Shown: positions 45,436 to 58,920, counted from the stretch's first letter. The stretch is 64,000 bases of DNA from Chelonoidis abingdonii (GCF_003597395.2 NC_133770.1:30256646-30320645); one strand, 5' to 3'. Program-made: numbers and translations. The notes: generated by a model from the sequence alone, not told the origin.

Positions 45436-48400
45436 ATCTTGATTTATCCCCTTTAGCTGGTATGGTAAACTGCTGAACTATACAGACAGCAAGAAAGATG
45501 GTCCTTCTCTAGGTGAGGCTCTTTACCCCTCATGATGCGCCTCCAGTTACTGTCGCTCTGATAAGAATAGGCAGTAGAAATCCTAGTCCGACTAATTGTC
45601 CCGCATCCTACTTGAGAATCTTAATCCATTTTCAGAAACAAACTCAAACTAAACCTTAGAGGTTCTGAAATGCTTAGATGAGTGCTTTTGCATTTCAGAT
45701 TTTTGGTCAATTCTGGAACCACAAGTTCCAGAATACTGCAAGAGATGCCTGTTTTTGCATAATTTCTGTCCACAACTACAAAAAGTAGTAATAAAATCTC
45801 ATGAGGAATCTTGTTCTCTTAAGGTTTCTAGTCTTGAAAAAATGGGAAGTTTAAATAAGCATCCAGAATTTGAGATTCTTCTCCTAATGTTGATTATTCT
45901 GGGTCTCGCCCATTTTAATATGGAATTAGTGGCAGCAGATGTTCATAGTTTTGTATTGGGCTCCAAATGGACATTGAGAATTAAACATAAGAAGCTGGGA
46001 CAAGTCAACTGGATGAGAGAGGCAGGGAGCAGGTTGTTGAAGGGTCTTGAAAAAAAATAAAAAGGAGCTTGAAATTAGGGGAAGCCAGGAAAAGATCTTG
46101 CCGAGGAGTTCATTGTGACCAGAGCAGTGAACAGTGCAGGTGATTTTTATGGTTTTATTTTGGAGATAATTAAAAGAGGCAAGGGGAAATCCTGGAGGTG
46201 AGAGGAAGAGCTTACAGTATACCAGGTGGCACACAGTGAATGCGTGGCCGAAAGATTTTGCAGTGAGGATGTGGAAGAATGGGAGCATGACTGAGATTGT
46301 TAGTCACTCCACTTTACATTGTCATGTGAATTTTCTGTGCTGTATTCTATTATTTTTTGTCATGCTGGCTTCTTTTCAAGGAACACCCCCGGAAAAGGGA
46401 AGGAGGGGTGTGTGTGTGTGTGTGTGTGTACTGTGTTATAAATAAGGTGGAAATGCCACCAGTTTAAAAGGGTTTCCCAAGTACTAACACTGTTAATGAA
46501 GTTGTAGCTTTCACCATTTCCAGTTCTCTGCAGGAGGAGAAGACTAAGTCAAAGTGCAATGAGGAGGACTGGGTAAATTGTGCTTGTAAAATTCATACAG
46601 TCAGAATTTTGGAAATATGCAGCATACTAGATTTTTTTCAGATGTTGCCTCCCTACAAACTCATTGTAACTTCTGCAAACTACTTTGTTCATATATTAAT
46701 AGTGCATGCTGCATTCCAGTTTTGTTTTCGAGAGATGAATTCTACTAATTAGGTTAATGTTGGTTATCCACAGTTCAGTAAGAAAATATTTTCACTACCA
46801 GAATGCATATTAGCGCAAAGCTTCCATTTAATAGGAAGATTTAAATTTAATATAAAAGCATTTCTTCTCCGTTGTGTCTTTCAAAAACTCGTATTTGTGT
46901 AGGGATTGTACAAAATGTGTCCCATATTTATGAGTATGTCCGCCCTGAATAGGAAGACATTTCCTAGGGACATTGACTGCATGCCATGTTTACGAACAGG
47001 TTAGCATATCCATGCAGTACCACTATTTGTGACAGAAATGTGCCAATATATTCTGGGATTTTTGAAGCATGCACTTCTAGTGCAGGATGCTGCTGCTGAG
47101 AGCAAAGGCTTTTGGGTAATTTTCAGACAATAGGCACTGCAGCTGATCTTTCTCACAATGAACTAGTAAAGCTGTAATGCCTGTGGCTTCCTTTTGACCC
47201 AGGAGGCTAATCATTGTATGACTCTGTTGGTCCCAGTCAGACCTTGAAGTCAGTGATCCCAGGTGTTCCAACCAATATGCGTATAATACCCATGATGGCG
47301 TATGTGCATTGGTGTGTTTGAAAAGGAGCAAGTGTGCCAGCTGTCATCTTGGCTGATGCACTGGGGATTGAGCTGCAGACCTCCAGAGCTAAAATCATCA
47401 GCTGCCGCAGCTTGAGCTGGAGATACAGACTGTTTAGTTAAGGCTGTAATGGAGTCCTATCCTCTGCAGATTTGTTACAGAGGACCTGTACTTGCACTCT
47501 TCAGTGGGTTATACCCACAGGGCACTGCAAACTCATTGCAAGTGCAGGATGTTCCTGCCAATAGTTTCTTACAGCACTTTTAAACTTAAGCAGGGACTAT
47601 GTATATCTGTAAAACAAAAAGTGATAACTCACTTTGAAATCAGTGATGAAACTTCATGCATTGTACTCCAGTGATTATTCTGTTTTGACCCTTGATTTTG
47701 GTAAATGAAGTAACTTCCAGTTGCGTTGTATTTATTCAGACTGACTCATTTCCCACCTCCCCCACCACTAGAGTTGCTGAGAGATCATATTAGTTTAACC
47801 TTTACATGCTTAGGTGTAGATGACAGAGTTGTGGCACGAATATAATTTTAACATGTTCTGTCAAACTGTTGAGATACTAGATTGAAAATGCTTAATACGT
47901 GAGATATTGGCAGTAAATCACATTGTGCTTGTTGAAAAATAATATCCACAGTGTGTGTACTGGCTACATATAGAGTATGAATGTCGCTACATATATCTAT
48001 TTGTATAAACAGCTGTTAATTACTGCTCTAATCAATTATATTATTTATACTTATTAATTTCACAATATTATTATACAATCTCTTAACTGAAGATTTTCCA
48101 GTTATAAAACAAAAGAGGTAAACAAGAAATACAAATGCAATACGGGGCTTGAAATTCAGGGCACGATCATGTACCAACCCTGTATATTTGATTCTCAAAG
48201 TAGATGAATCCTGCTCTGAAAAGGCTGCCTCTCGGCTGAGTCAGGGTGACTTTTGCTCAGTTCCCACCTTGCTCCTGGGTCTGTTGGAATTGTAGGGCTC
48301 GGAGAGCAGCTTGAGATCATGACTCCTTCCTCTCCAGCAGCTCATCAGATTTCACTCTTGTCTGGCTCTATGTGGAGGTCCCCTTGCCCTTGTTATGGAG

Positions 48401-49232
48401 CAAAACTTCTCCCCTCTCTGCAAGGCCATTTTCTGTCTTCCACACCAGGTTGGTACTAATCTCTCCCTGTAGGAGTTCTATGGGAATTAAAAGGCATTCG
48501 GGTTAGGGAGAGATAGGAGAGACATCTTTACTGTCACTGGGCAGGAAAGATAGAGAGTAGCCTTGCTGATAAGGATTGTTCTCCACAGCACTCAAGAACC
48601 AGAATGAAGAGGTGGGGAAATCTGGGGCAATGATGAGTGGAAGGAAATAGGTGGCGTTTTAAGAACATGGTGTTTGTGTGAGGAAATCTACTTTAAATGT
48701 AGATTTTTCTTGTATTCAGGGGTTAGGGTGGAGTGAGAGATCTCATCCCCAAACAAGATTTTAAAAATCCTGGTTTCCTCCCACAAATCCCTTTGTAATC
48801 CAAGCAGCAGTAAGATGATGCCATTTAAGGAGAGGTGGGGAGAGAGTGATAAAGGAGAAGAAAAAGATGAGGTGGTGATAAGGGGATAGAGGATGTCTGT
48901 GATCCCTCCTGAGTCAGCTGCACAAATTTAATTTGCACTTTCATTTGTTAAATTGATGATGTTGGCTAAGAAATCATACAGTTCTGATATTCTGCTAAAT
49001 CATCATTCACACACTGCATATTAAATGGCCAGTGATGTAAAAAGAATTGATATAAACATTTTACTGTGCATCATTACACTTTAAGTCTTTGATCAGTCAC
49101 CAGGATTTTGACTGGAAGCCATGTTTTCAATACTTGAAGGATAGGCAAGAGAACAGTGTAAACGTGCAATCCCCACCCCAGCTGTTACCAGCCACACCAT
49201 GGACAAGAAGCACCACTGAGAAATTGTGTGGG
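45436..49232. other. Intronic sequence, nothing specific
   Basis: Contains a (GT)n run at about 46408-46429 and a GC-richer part at about 48220-48480. Open frames of 101 (+, 45755-46060) and 120 (-, 45926-46288) codons overlap and have no domain. Confidence 0.4.
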
Positions 49233-49300
49233 CCAGATCTGGTATAAATGGCAGCAGCTTACCCCCATTTACATCAACTGAAGATCTGGCCCTGAATTTT
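49233..49300. repeat. Fold-back repeat family K, copy 1
   Basis: 'gggccagatctggtataaat' at the left mirrors 'atttacatcaactgaagatc' plus 'tggccc' at the right. The same palindrome, longer, is at 52362-52455. Confidence 0.6.
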
Positions 49301-50564
49301 TCCTGGTCTGAACCTGGATTATTTTCTATGCTATGTAGAGCCTTACATATTCTTTCTCTCTAGTTGTTTCAGACGTTGTTTTGCCTCTAGAAGCTGGGGT
49401 GATTATCAGATTTATTGCATGGCATCGTAGCAGTTAGGTAGGTGCCAAGTGGTCCTACAGAGTAAACTGGGGGAAGGAACTGTTTGTCCTGACTGAAGCA
49501 GTACAGGAAAAACCCAACTCAAACTGAGCTAATACTCCAAGTTGTTGATTAAAGAGTATGACAGCTTCTGTACAACATTAGTATGATTAAGTGACTGACA
49601 GAGCTTGGAGTCAAATTGGGCAAAGGGAGAATGTCTCTCTGATGCCAAGTGCTTGTGCATAGTGTTTCTCAGTTGAAATGAATTTTCCCACTGAAAAAGC
49701 CAACAGCTTTATTTTCCCCCAGCTCTGTTCTGAGACTTGTCACATTACTTCAGACATCTTGAAGCTTTCAAAAATGTTTGAGCAGAACAGAGTGGGAATT
49801 TCTCTATAAATTGTGTTTCACATAATGATCTTTTATGAACATTATTGATTTCATTACTTCAATGTGTTATAAAATTAAGATGACAGTAAATAGAGCAGCA
49901 TCCCATTGAACAATGCTTGGACCCTGTCAGTATACACTGTACAGACTGTTCAGAAATGAAAACTAAAACCAACTCCTTTTACAGTGAAGAATCAACTCAC
50001 TTTGGTGGAAATAAGAACATTTTTGTGTTGTTCAAAAGACCAGACATAGGGCAATTTTAAGACACACTGTCACAATGGAGAATCTTTATTTTATGGTGGC
50101 GTTAATGTACTTCTGCTTATCTTTAACATGCTCTGTAGAAATTTCTTTATGTTTGAAATTAGTGAATAGGTTTGTTTGCAAATGAGTGCTACTTCACGGC
50201 CTGATTTTTTTTCTTTTTTTTTTTGACCTCCTGCTTGTTTTTGCAATGAAGAGGTCATAATTCTGACTATCTAGAATCAAAGACATTACAATGGCAACAG
50301 ATGAATTGACTGTTTAGTGTAGTCAATTCACTCAACTGAGCCAACAGGCCACATATCCTAACCTTGTTGGGAATTACCTGGGGTACTTTCAGCCCAGAGT
50401 GGAGGCCAATATCCTTCCTTTGCTTCCACTAGGTGGTGGTTTTGTTCATGTATTGATTTTTCCAGAAGTGGAGGCACACACATTCTTAATCTTATTTTTT
50501 ACAGTTATAAAAAATTTTTTTTGTCACAAAATATAATGACATGATGCAGTCCATGGAGAATGGA
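49301..50564. other. Intronic sequence, nothing recognised
   Basis: No element or exon seen. Confidence 0.4.
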
Positions 50565-50642
50565 TCAAATCCTCAGTCCAGCAAAGCACTTAAGCAAGTA
50601 CTTAATTTTACTTAATTCAATGGGACTGCTCACATGCTTGAG
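50565..50642. repeat. Fold-back repeat family H, copy 2
   Basis: 'aaatcctcagtccagcaaag', 'cacttaagcaagtacttaat' and 'caatgggactgctcacatgc' match the pattern of the copies at 31935-32262 and 62705-62792. Confidence 0.5.
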
Positions 50643-51240
50643 AGAGAGAGAGATTTAGAAACTGGCAGAAGAAATGAAATAGCAAAATTTTTGACCTTTG
50701 GAAAATTTTAGAAATTCTCTTAAGAATATATGAGAAAAACATCAGATATAGCCTTGAGGATATCAAGGTGAAAATCAATATCTTTACACAGGCTCTTTCA
50801 TTAACATATGGAAACACACAGAGAGAACACTCAGAAAAGTTGATCCCCTTTCAACATGTAAAGAAAAATGATTTACTCTGTTGAGACTAAATAGTCTACC
50901 TACAGGGCATATTCGGTTTTGTAAAAATTTTTCTAGTGAAGGGTTTCAGATGCATTTCTTTCTGACTTTTAACAACAGAGGTTTATATAGCACGATGTAG
51001 TTGAAATCAAGTATTCCTGTTTCTCTGAAAACTAATTCAGAATAATTTTTCTTTTATAAATGTGTTCAAGTGCATCACTTTACTAGGGACATAATTTCAA
51101 TCTACTATAATTTAAATGGACAAAGTATGATTTTAAAACAGTGCATAAAATTTGCATGTTGGAACAGCTTTCTGTTCTCATATTTCAGGAAATTATCATT
51201 ATTTGAGGATAAATAGTCATGAAGTATCTTAAAAGCAGAG
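50643..51240. other. Intronic sequence, nothing recognised
   Basis: AT-rich, short GA run at about 50641-50653. Confidence 0.4.
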
Positions 51241-51425
51241 GAATTGTCATATTGATCAGACCAGTAACCCATCCAGTCCATTATCCCCTCTCTGTCAATG
51301 GCCAGTGGCAGATGTTATGTAGGAAGGTGCAGGAAACTCCATAATGGATTGTAATGAAATAATCTTGAACCTAAAGGAATTTCTTTCCTAACCTCAAAGT
51401 GCTGGGCTTTGGCTTAAGCCCTGAA
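51241..51425 (+). repeat. Interspersed repeat family G, copy 2
   Basis: 'ttgatcagaccagtaaccca', 'catccagtccattatcccct', 'ggccagtggcagatg', 'gtgcaggaaac', 'ggaatttctttcc' and 'aagccctgaagca' follow the same order as the copy at 11700-11875. This copy includes more of the 5' part. Confidence 0.55.
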
Positions 51426-51750
51426 GCAAGAAGGGGTCTGAATCAATTTTTTCTCTTTCAAAATCCAAAATGTTTTCAAAATATCCACGTTAATCCAAGT
51501 TCCAAAACACTGTAATATTCTAGTATATCATGGATATATGGTGATTGTCCTGTAACTGAAACATTCTTCCACTCCATAAAGGAAATTCCATTAAAAACTA
51601 AAGATTTTCTAGTGAAAGGGAAGTGGATGCTTTGGCCTACTCCAGGGTTTAGGCTGGTACTAGTCACTGTACTGCAGATAGTGGGTCATATTCGTCTCTG
51701 ATATAGCACTACTGACATCAGTGAAGTACACCAGTTATGAATTTAGTTCT

Positions 51751-51774
51751 GTGTGTGTGTGTGTGTGTGTGTGT
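51751..51774 (+). repeat. (GT)12 microsatellite
   Basis: Twelve uninterrupted GT units. Confidence 0.97.
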
Positions 51775-51790
51775 AAAAGTAAGTAACATA

Positions 51791-52061
51791 GGGCAGGTCT
51801 ACACTACAAGTTTGTAGTGGCACAGCTACACTGATGCAGCTGCACCACTGTAGTGCTTCTGGTGAAGATGCTTTAAGTCAACAGGAGATTACTCTCCTGT
51901 TGGTTTATAAACTCCACCTCTATGAGAGGCGGTAGCTATGTTGGCGGAAGAAGTTACACCAGCACATAGGTCAACATAACCACGTCACTCAGAGGTATGG
52001 ATTATTCATACCCTTGGGCACTGTAACTATACTGAAGAAATTCTGTAGTGTAGACCAAGGC
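51791..52061. mobile_element. PIF/Harbinger-type MITE
   Basis: The left end 'gggcaggtctacactaca' pairs with the right end 'ctgtagtgtagaccaaggc', a 15+ bp inverted repeat closely matching the ends of the 3.6-kb Harbinger at 33570. Flanking trinucleotides are ATA and ATG, so the duplication is not clean. No coding capacity. Confidence 0.78.
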
Positions 52062-52361
52062 ATGTTCTTTCTGTGTGTCCTTCTTTGTTTGGCCTCAAGT
52101 CAAAATCCTCCATCAGTGTTCGGATGAGAGTTTACAGTCTGCTGCTATTTATATAATAGGTCAAATACAAACACCTTGAACTCAGGAGAAGTTCGAGTTT
52201 GGATTTGCAGGCATCCATATTCAGCAGTTTTCAACATATATTCAGGTTTTTTTAAGAAGACTCTCAGCTAAGCCTCTAGGAAAAAAACACCAAATATTGT
52301 GAGACTCATGATAAAATCTTAAGAGCTTGTAACACTGGTCATTTTAAAAGTTGTTCAGGAT

Positions 52362-52455
52362 AAGGGGCCAAATCCTCAGCTGGTATAAATTGCCAGACTC
52401 CAGCAAAATCAATAGAGCTATGTCTGTTTACACCAGATGAGGATCTGGCTCAAAG
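52362..52455. repeat. Fold-back repeat family K, copy 2
   Basis: 'gccaaatcctcagctggtat' on the left mirrors 'acaccagatgaggatctggc' on the right, with a short centre. It resembles short palindromic MITE-like repeats of sauropsids. Confidence 0.65.
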
Positions 52456-53298
52456 TACTTCACAGTAATGTTCATAAGGATACAAAAGAATGCCATGCAG
52501 GGAAGTTTTCTGATGGATTGGAGACATGATACATCTAAACTATTTGGTATTTTCATTTTCTCATCTATATTTTGTATTAATTGTTCATACACATGATATA
52601 TCTGTGTGTAAGCTAAAATAAATGTATTCATATACACACAATAACTATTATGTGTATTGTACTTTGGGGAAAATGTGTATTACTAGAAGAATTTGAGAGG
52701 AATTATAATATAGTTTTTGTGATGTGTGGGTAGCACACATAATGCCACCTGTTGTAAAAGTTCACAACCACCATTCTAAAGGGTCAGTTTCAAATTCTGT
52801 TAACTTCTAAAGTTTTACACTTTTTTGTTGAAAGTTGGTAAACTGGTCATAGGTCAGGGAGCAAATGTTTTCTGAAAATTTTACCCAAAGATATTCATCT
52901 GGAATATCATGGAAAGATGAAAAACAAACAGTGTCCGTACCTACCTCACCCCACAAACCTTGTAGTTTTTCTGCTAAGAAAAAAAATATCTGTAACTTCT
53001 ATTTGAACAGATGTAGCACCTCAGTGACAATTGTTAGAAACGTGCATTATTCAAGTTGGTATTAATCTGCATTTTTTGAATGCCCTTAAATGTCTGTAAT
53101 GTATTTGGCAGTATTTAAACAACTGGATTTTTCTGCCTGTCGGATACAGATTTTAATTTTTTCACTCCATCCAGTATGGGCTGCTTCATGCGCTTCAGAC
53201 ATTGACCTTCACATTTAACTTGAGCACCATTTTCTCCCTAAATCAATCATTACCAAGATTAAGCAGAAGATTAAAACTGTCCCAGTAGTAGAACAGTA
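52456..53298. other. Intronic sequence, nothing recognised
   Basis: AT-rich, no element seen. Confidence 0.4.
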
Positions 53299-54412
53299 CA
53301 GTAACTCCTCACTTAACATTGTAGTTATGTTCCTGAAAAATACAACTTGATGCAAAACGATGTTAAGTGAATCCAATTTTCCTATAAGAATTAATGTAAA
53401 TGGGGTAGAGGGGGTTAGGTTTCAGAGAATTTTTTTTCGCCAGACAAAAGACATTGTGTACATATACAGTATAAGTTTTAAGCAATTTTAAACAAGCAGT
53501 TTAATATTGTACACAGCAATGAATGTGAAGCTTAGTTGAGGTGGTGGAGTAAGAGGGTAGAATATCTCCCAGGGAATGCCTGTCTGCTAAATGATGAACT
53601 AGCACTCAGCTGAGCCCTCAAGGGTTAATATGCTGTTGTTAATGTAGCCTCACACTCTGCAAGGCAGCATGGACTGAGGCAGCAGTGAGGAAACACAATA
53701 GATGCACTTCCCTGGAAAAACTGAGCATGATGATGAGCCCATGCTATCCAGCTGGAGCGCACCACTCCCTCCTCCTGACAGCACATGCACAGCTTCACAG
53801 GTGCTGACTTTCCAAAGTCCTGGGGCAGTGCGTGCATGAGTGAGAGAGGGATGTGCATTGCCCCTTTAAGTACACTAACCACACTTGAAGTAAGTTGCCC
53901 TTTTAAGCAGATCAGCCAGTTCAGACGGGAAGCAACAGCTTCCGGCAAGCTCCCTCCTTTCTGTCCCTGAGCCCTGTCCCCCTACTCTGCTTTGTGGAGA
54001 GGGGGTATGGAGCAGGGGGACATCCAAATATCAGCACCCCTCCCCCTCCCTCAGCAAGCAGTAAGCTCCCAGGAGCAGTTCCAAGGCAGAGGGCAGGTCA
54101 GGAGCAGCATGGCAGTAGGGAGAGGGCCACTTGAACTGCCGCTTGGTAGCTGCTGAGCCACATACCTTACAGGGAGTTTAGGAGAGCTGATGGGAGGGGT
54201 GCTTACAGCTCCCCTCACCACCCCCAGTTCTGATCCCCACAAGGAGGGGCTGCTCTTCTAGAGAATCCTCCAAATAGTGGACAAAGCAGGCAGCTGCCAA
54301 ACAGTGTTATAAGGGAGCATGGCACGACTGTAAACGAGCTTGTTCCCTAGTAGATCAGCAAGGTAACAACAAAACAATGTTAACAGGTACAATGTTAAAT
54401 GTGGAGTTACTG
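53299..54412. mobile_element. Tc1/mariner-type element, 1.1 kb, TA-flanked, no transposase seen
   Basis: The left end 'cagtaactcctcacttaac' and right end 'gttaaatgtggagttactg' are inverted repeats of about 25 bp with few mismatches. The element sits between TA at 53297-53298 and 54413-54414. The middle is GC-rich, with frames of up to 107 codons (-, 53625-53948) but no DDE/D motif recognised. It is therefore a large non-autonomous element. I recall it as a repeated turtle family. Confidence 0.82.
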
Positions 54413-55028
54413 TACCGCATTTGTCTCTTGTGTGTTTATCCCTCTTGCTGTCTGGCCTGTTGACAACTGAACAGTCCTAAACCTGGGAAAACCTTTGCTT
54501 TTAATCAGGTTTAGCATCCTCAACTGGTACAGTTCTGGGAATGTGGCCCTTATACAGTGCACCTTATAACTCAAACCGAGTGATAGCTGGGCATTTCTTC
54601 AGCTCCAAATTCTTCGTAACAGTTTTTAGCCCTCGTTTTGTTATTAGATCAAGACGTATTTGAAGCATCTTTAATATGCCCTTATGGGACCACTTCCTTG
54701 TTTAAGTTCAAAGGCTGCCTTCCTTGTTTTTTAAGTTCAGAGGTCTGTCCTTATACCTTAGACAAGGATACCATCATTTTTAGTATGGGTTAGTGGTTAG
54801 ATTTTAATGATAATGCTAGTGGGATTTAGAATAGTAGTTTTCTCAACAAATGTCCTAGCTTTCCTATCTCAGGAAGACTGCAAGAGCAGCATCCTAGAGG
54901 CTACCTCTGAACCATGTTTGCAGCAGGTTTCATGTTGGAGGTGAGCCCACCCAACCCCTCCTTCCCCCCAAAAATGTTTCATAAAGGGGTGTGTGTTTCA
55001 TTTTCAGCAAGCTGGATCTACCAGAATA
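54413..55028. other. Intronic sequence, nothing recognised
   Basis: No element ends found. Confidence 0.4.
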
Positions 55029-55248
55029 CAGGCAAGTCTCATCTTACGTGGGGGTTCCGTTCCGCGGTTAGCGCATAAAGCGAAAACCGCGTATAGTGAA
55101 ACACTCACTGAGTTGAATGGCGGGCGGAATCACCTGCACTACAGATGCAGTTTTTATATTGTTGTTTTTTCTTTTTTTCCTCTGTTTTTGCCAACCTTGC
55201 AAAGCTGAATTCACGCATGTTAAATGCCGCTAAGATGCGACTTGCCTG
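55029..55248 (+). mobile_element. Tc1/mariner-type MITE, family M, copy 2 (forward)
   Basis: The left end 'caggcaagtctcatcttacg' and right end 'taagatgcgacttgcctg' are inverted repeats. The element is flanked by TA at 55027-55028 and 55249-55250. It matches the opposite-strand copy at 28999-29232 over its length. Two short frames in the two copies read similar peptides ('FSFA/MQLAKT'), which only reflects shared repeat sequence. Confidence 0.88.
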
Positions 55249-57961
55249 TAGCTGAACCACTTTAGTACAGAGTTGGGGGATCTTTAGTAGGTGATATATT
55301 TTTTTACTAACAGGTTCTTTAGTTACTTCTGGAGTTTCTCTAGTTGGTAAAGATTTGTTCCAGGCTCCTGAAGGTTTGTGTGTGTCTGCCACAATTAGAG
55401 AAGATGTAACTGGTAATTCCCTGCCCAAGTACCACCCTTGGCAGAAATGTCTCTTTTGTACAGTTACTCTAGATCCTTGCTCATCACTCTGGTGTTGTCT
55501 TTTTTTACACTTGATAGAATTAAGGTCATCCACCTTCACAAATGTAGCAGAGAAGTCTTGCATGTTGTGTTCTAGACCAAGTATTTGTTTGAGCAAAGCA
55601 GACCAGATAAAATTGAAGGTAGTGCTTTTGTTGCAGAATTTCCATTTGGTTGAACTGCCTGATGGATGTCAGAAGGTAGGGAATGCTTATCTGTATGTAT
55701 TTATGGGTATGAATGAAAGAAACAGTTTAAAGAGAGAAAAACTTCTGTTTTCCTTAGGAAATATCCTTCACCTAATTCTTCAACTTAATAAAGTTTCTTT
55801 CAAATCAATGTTAGCATTACTATATCAGCTATGAACATTCTGTGCACACAAAAAAGCTGAACTCCAATTTTTTTCCTTGTCAGGTTTTTTTATAGCTACT
55901 TAATCAGACAGTGAAGAGAACTGCTGTCTGGCTCTGTCACATACTACAACAGTAATTTCTACACTGGTTTCTGGTTTATTGATCAGATCTCACATGCAGG
56001 CTGCACTGATGGGCTAGAGCAACGGGTGCTGGAAGAGTTGAGAAAATGTAGCTTGTGTGATAAATATATTTTAGTTTTGTTTTAGAAGTCACTGAGGTTT
56101 GCAGAGACATGTCTAAGGGCCGCATTGTGTGATATGGTGTATAGTTGCAATATGTTTGCAGGGTGTGGTGGTTGGAGTTTACAGGGTTCTTAGAACAGTA
56201 TAATATTGCTTCATCCTAATTTCCCTCTCTTACTCAAGTTTCGGTCATTATTATTATTATTGTTATTGACATAGCATAATAAGTGTAAAATAAGGCAAAA
56301 CTCCTGCTCAGATTTTATGCAATTAACAATAATAAACACAATAACGTGGGTGGGGGAGCAATTAGTAGGGTGATAAAAGGAGGAGAAAATCTCTTAGCAG
56401 AGTGTATGTATGTGTCCGCACACATGCACATGTGTTATTTGCTTTGTTGTTGTGTGTTTTGTTGTATGAAGGGACTATGGTTTGCTGTTACATTGCATAT
56501 TACTGCATGCACCCCCCCCCCCTACTCCCACATATGCTGAGAAATGTATCATTAGTGGTGGAATGCTAATCAAGAGTTTGATGGTGAAGCAAAACTAATG
56601 ACTCACATGACCAGACAAGAGTTCATGAAAATGAGGTTCAGGGAATGTATACACAAATCGGATAAAATATTGGAAAAAATGTATATAGGCGCATGTAGCA
56701 TCTGTTGTATATCACTAGCAGTGACACTACTAGACTAGTTTCTCAAAGAGTCTTAAATTGCCAACAAAGTTGTACACTGAAGCCTTCACTAATCCCAATA
56801 CTGGGAACTTAATCTTTACAGAATACGTGTGGGGTAATTGTTTTCTTACAATTTTTTTTTTTAAATTCCTGTTTTTTTTCCCCCTTCTTCCTTATGGCAT
56901 TTATTCACACAATGGCAGTTGCTGGTTGCTGCCTAATTGTAATGTCATTGAAGATTTTTTTTCTTCAGGGCTTTGTTAATGGCACTGCCATTGATTAACC
57001 AGAAACTGCATAAGCCTTCATTGTATAACCACTCAAATGCTTGTTTCTATTACATGGTTAATGGTTCTTGCTGACCGTACTGTTTATATCATAAATGTGA
57101 ACATTCCCCATTGCCTATTGTGGCAGTTTGCAAAGTTCATAGGAAGGCAGGAAATCAGATGTGTTCATATTCCTTTATGTTTAGTATAAGTTAAAAAAGA
57201 CTAGAGGGTTTAATTGTTTTATTTTACCTTTTTAATGATACAAAACATGCATGGAAAAATATTGATAGAAATATAATCTGGAGTATAAATAGATTATTTT
57301 GTAATTTTTTTAAAAGTAATCTAAATCATCTCAACAAGTACAATGTGGAACTCATGCACATTGATTTTTTTCTCTAAAGCCCTTTGGGGTCAGCAGCCAT
57401 TCTGCCCATCTTAAACTAAATGTAATGCCAGATTTATTTATTTTTTTAAATCTTCAGACTTCTTCCACATCAGTCTCTAGCTGTGAGATCAGTATTGATT
57501 TTCCCGCTTCATACAATCTTGGTGGAAACTATGTATATGCTGTAATCCATTGGGTGGTGTGTGTATAAATACAATAACAATAAAAATATTATGTTAAAAG
57601 AACTTTAAGGTTGCATGGTCGAGTGCTCAGAAGAGGAAATGGCAGAAGTATGGTTGCCTGTGCGGTCTTAATTGATCCCCCCCCCCTTATGCGTAAGCGT
57701 TATGATGATACAGTTTTTAATTAGCTGATTACACATTTTTTCCACAAGACCCTTGCCTCAGTCATTGCACAGGATGGACCTGCTCTGGACATGAATCAGG
57801 ACTGTGTGGTGAAGGAGGCTGTTGTCTATAGGATTCCTGCCTCATTTGTTGCAGAAGTTGGAAGATTTGCTCAAAATTAACAAAGCAAGGAATTGCAGAG
57901 CACAGGAGAGACAGGGTTTCTGCTTTCAGTTCTGGTGCCTAGCCTATCGCAGCAGTTACAG
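55249..57961. other. Intronic sequence, nothing recognised
   Basis: The frames of 159 (+, 55355-55834) and 163 (-, 55105-55596) codons overlap each other and part of the MITE. Neither shows a domain. Poly-C tracts lie near 56512 and 57679, and an ATT-rich patch near 56251. Confidence 0.4.
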
Positions 57962-58473
57962 CAGGGGTGGGCAAACTATGGCCTGCGGGCCATTTTAAGC
58001 CAGTTTGCGAGCTGTACCATGTGGCTTGGCCACACTCCGGCACTTTGGCCAGGACACTGGGTTGGGGGCCGCACCATGTGGCTCGGCCCTGCTCCAGCAC
58101 TCCAGCCAATGGGAGCTGCCGGGGCTGTGCCCACGGATGGGGCAGCATGCCAAGCCACTTGGCCGTGTCTTTCCATAGGAGCTGGAGAGGGACATGCCAC
58201 TGCCTCCAGGAGTCGCTTGAGGTAAGAGCCATTCGGAGCCTGTACACCCTGATCATCTCCCCATGCCCCAGCCCTGATCTCCCTCCTGCCCTCCAAACCC
58301 CTCGGTCCCAGCCCAGAGCACCCTCCTACACCCCAAACTCGTCATCCCCAACCCCTTCTCAGAGCCTGCACCCCCTCCCACACCCCAACCCCCATTTTGT
58401 GAGCATTCATGGCCCGCCGTACAATTTCTAAATCCAGATTTGGCCCTCAGGCTAAAATGTTTGCTCACCCCTG
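57962..58473 (+). mobile_element. hAT-like element, family A, complete copy
   Basis: The ends are 'caggggtgggcaaac' and 'gtttgctcacccctg', a perfect 15-bp inverted repeat. Flanks 'agttacag' (57954-57961) and 'acttacag' (58474-58481) match at 7 of 8, the hAT signature. The interior is GC-rich and gives open frames in several phases (up to 154 codons), none with a transposase motif. It defines the ends for the truncated copy at 37-640. Confidence 0.9.
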
Positions 58474-58489
58474 ACTTACAGGGACAGCT

Positions 58490-58920
58490 CTTCTGAGCTT
58501 CTGTAGCCCTAGAGTGGAGCATGCTCAGTCTTTCCATGCACACAGTCTGTTCAGCACTGGGAGCGTCAGAGGGTGTATCATGCTCAGTGAGAACAAAATG
58601 TTTCTGGAGTTCAGCTGTTAAACTCTAACGGATCATGGGAAAACTATGAGTTTTCAGAGGCTTATAACTTGGCCAGATTTGGGGATGGCAAAAGTTAGGC
58701 CCTGACACACAAGCATCCCACCTGCTAAATTTGAAGTCCCTGCTTCATGGGATAGATACATGAGAGCGTTTAAAAGAAAGGGCTTTGGGAATTTAAAATG
58801 GTCAGAATACTATATTTTTTCCTTAGCCCTGTTTTCGTAAACAGCTGAGCTGTTTTGGCTGCTTTTCCGAAAAAAAAAAGAGAGAGAGAGAAAATCAGCT
58901 TGCACTTGGCTTGTAAAATA
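58490..58920. repeat. Candidate unclassified interspersed repeat
   Basis: The sequence 'gtggagcatgctcagtcttt' onward, with 'atcatgctcagtgagaac' and an A-rich end followed by a GA run at 58871-58891, looks like a dispersed repeat with an A-tail. I cannot name it or define its start. Confidence 0.3.

Noticed and set aside
55105..55834. Overlapping frames of 163 (-) and 159 (+) codons
   Set aside because: They overlap on opposite strands, run through a mariner MITE, and show no domain or splice structure.
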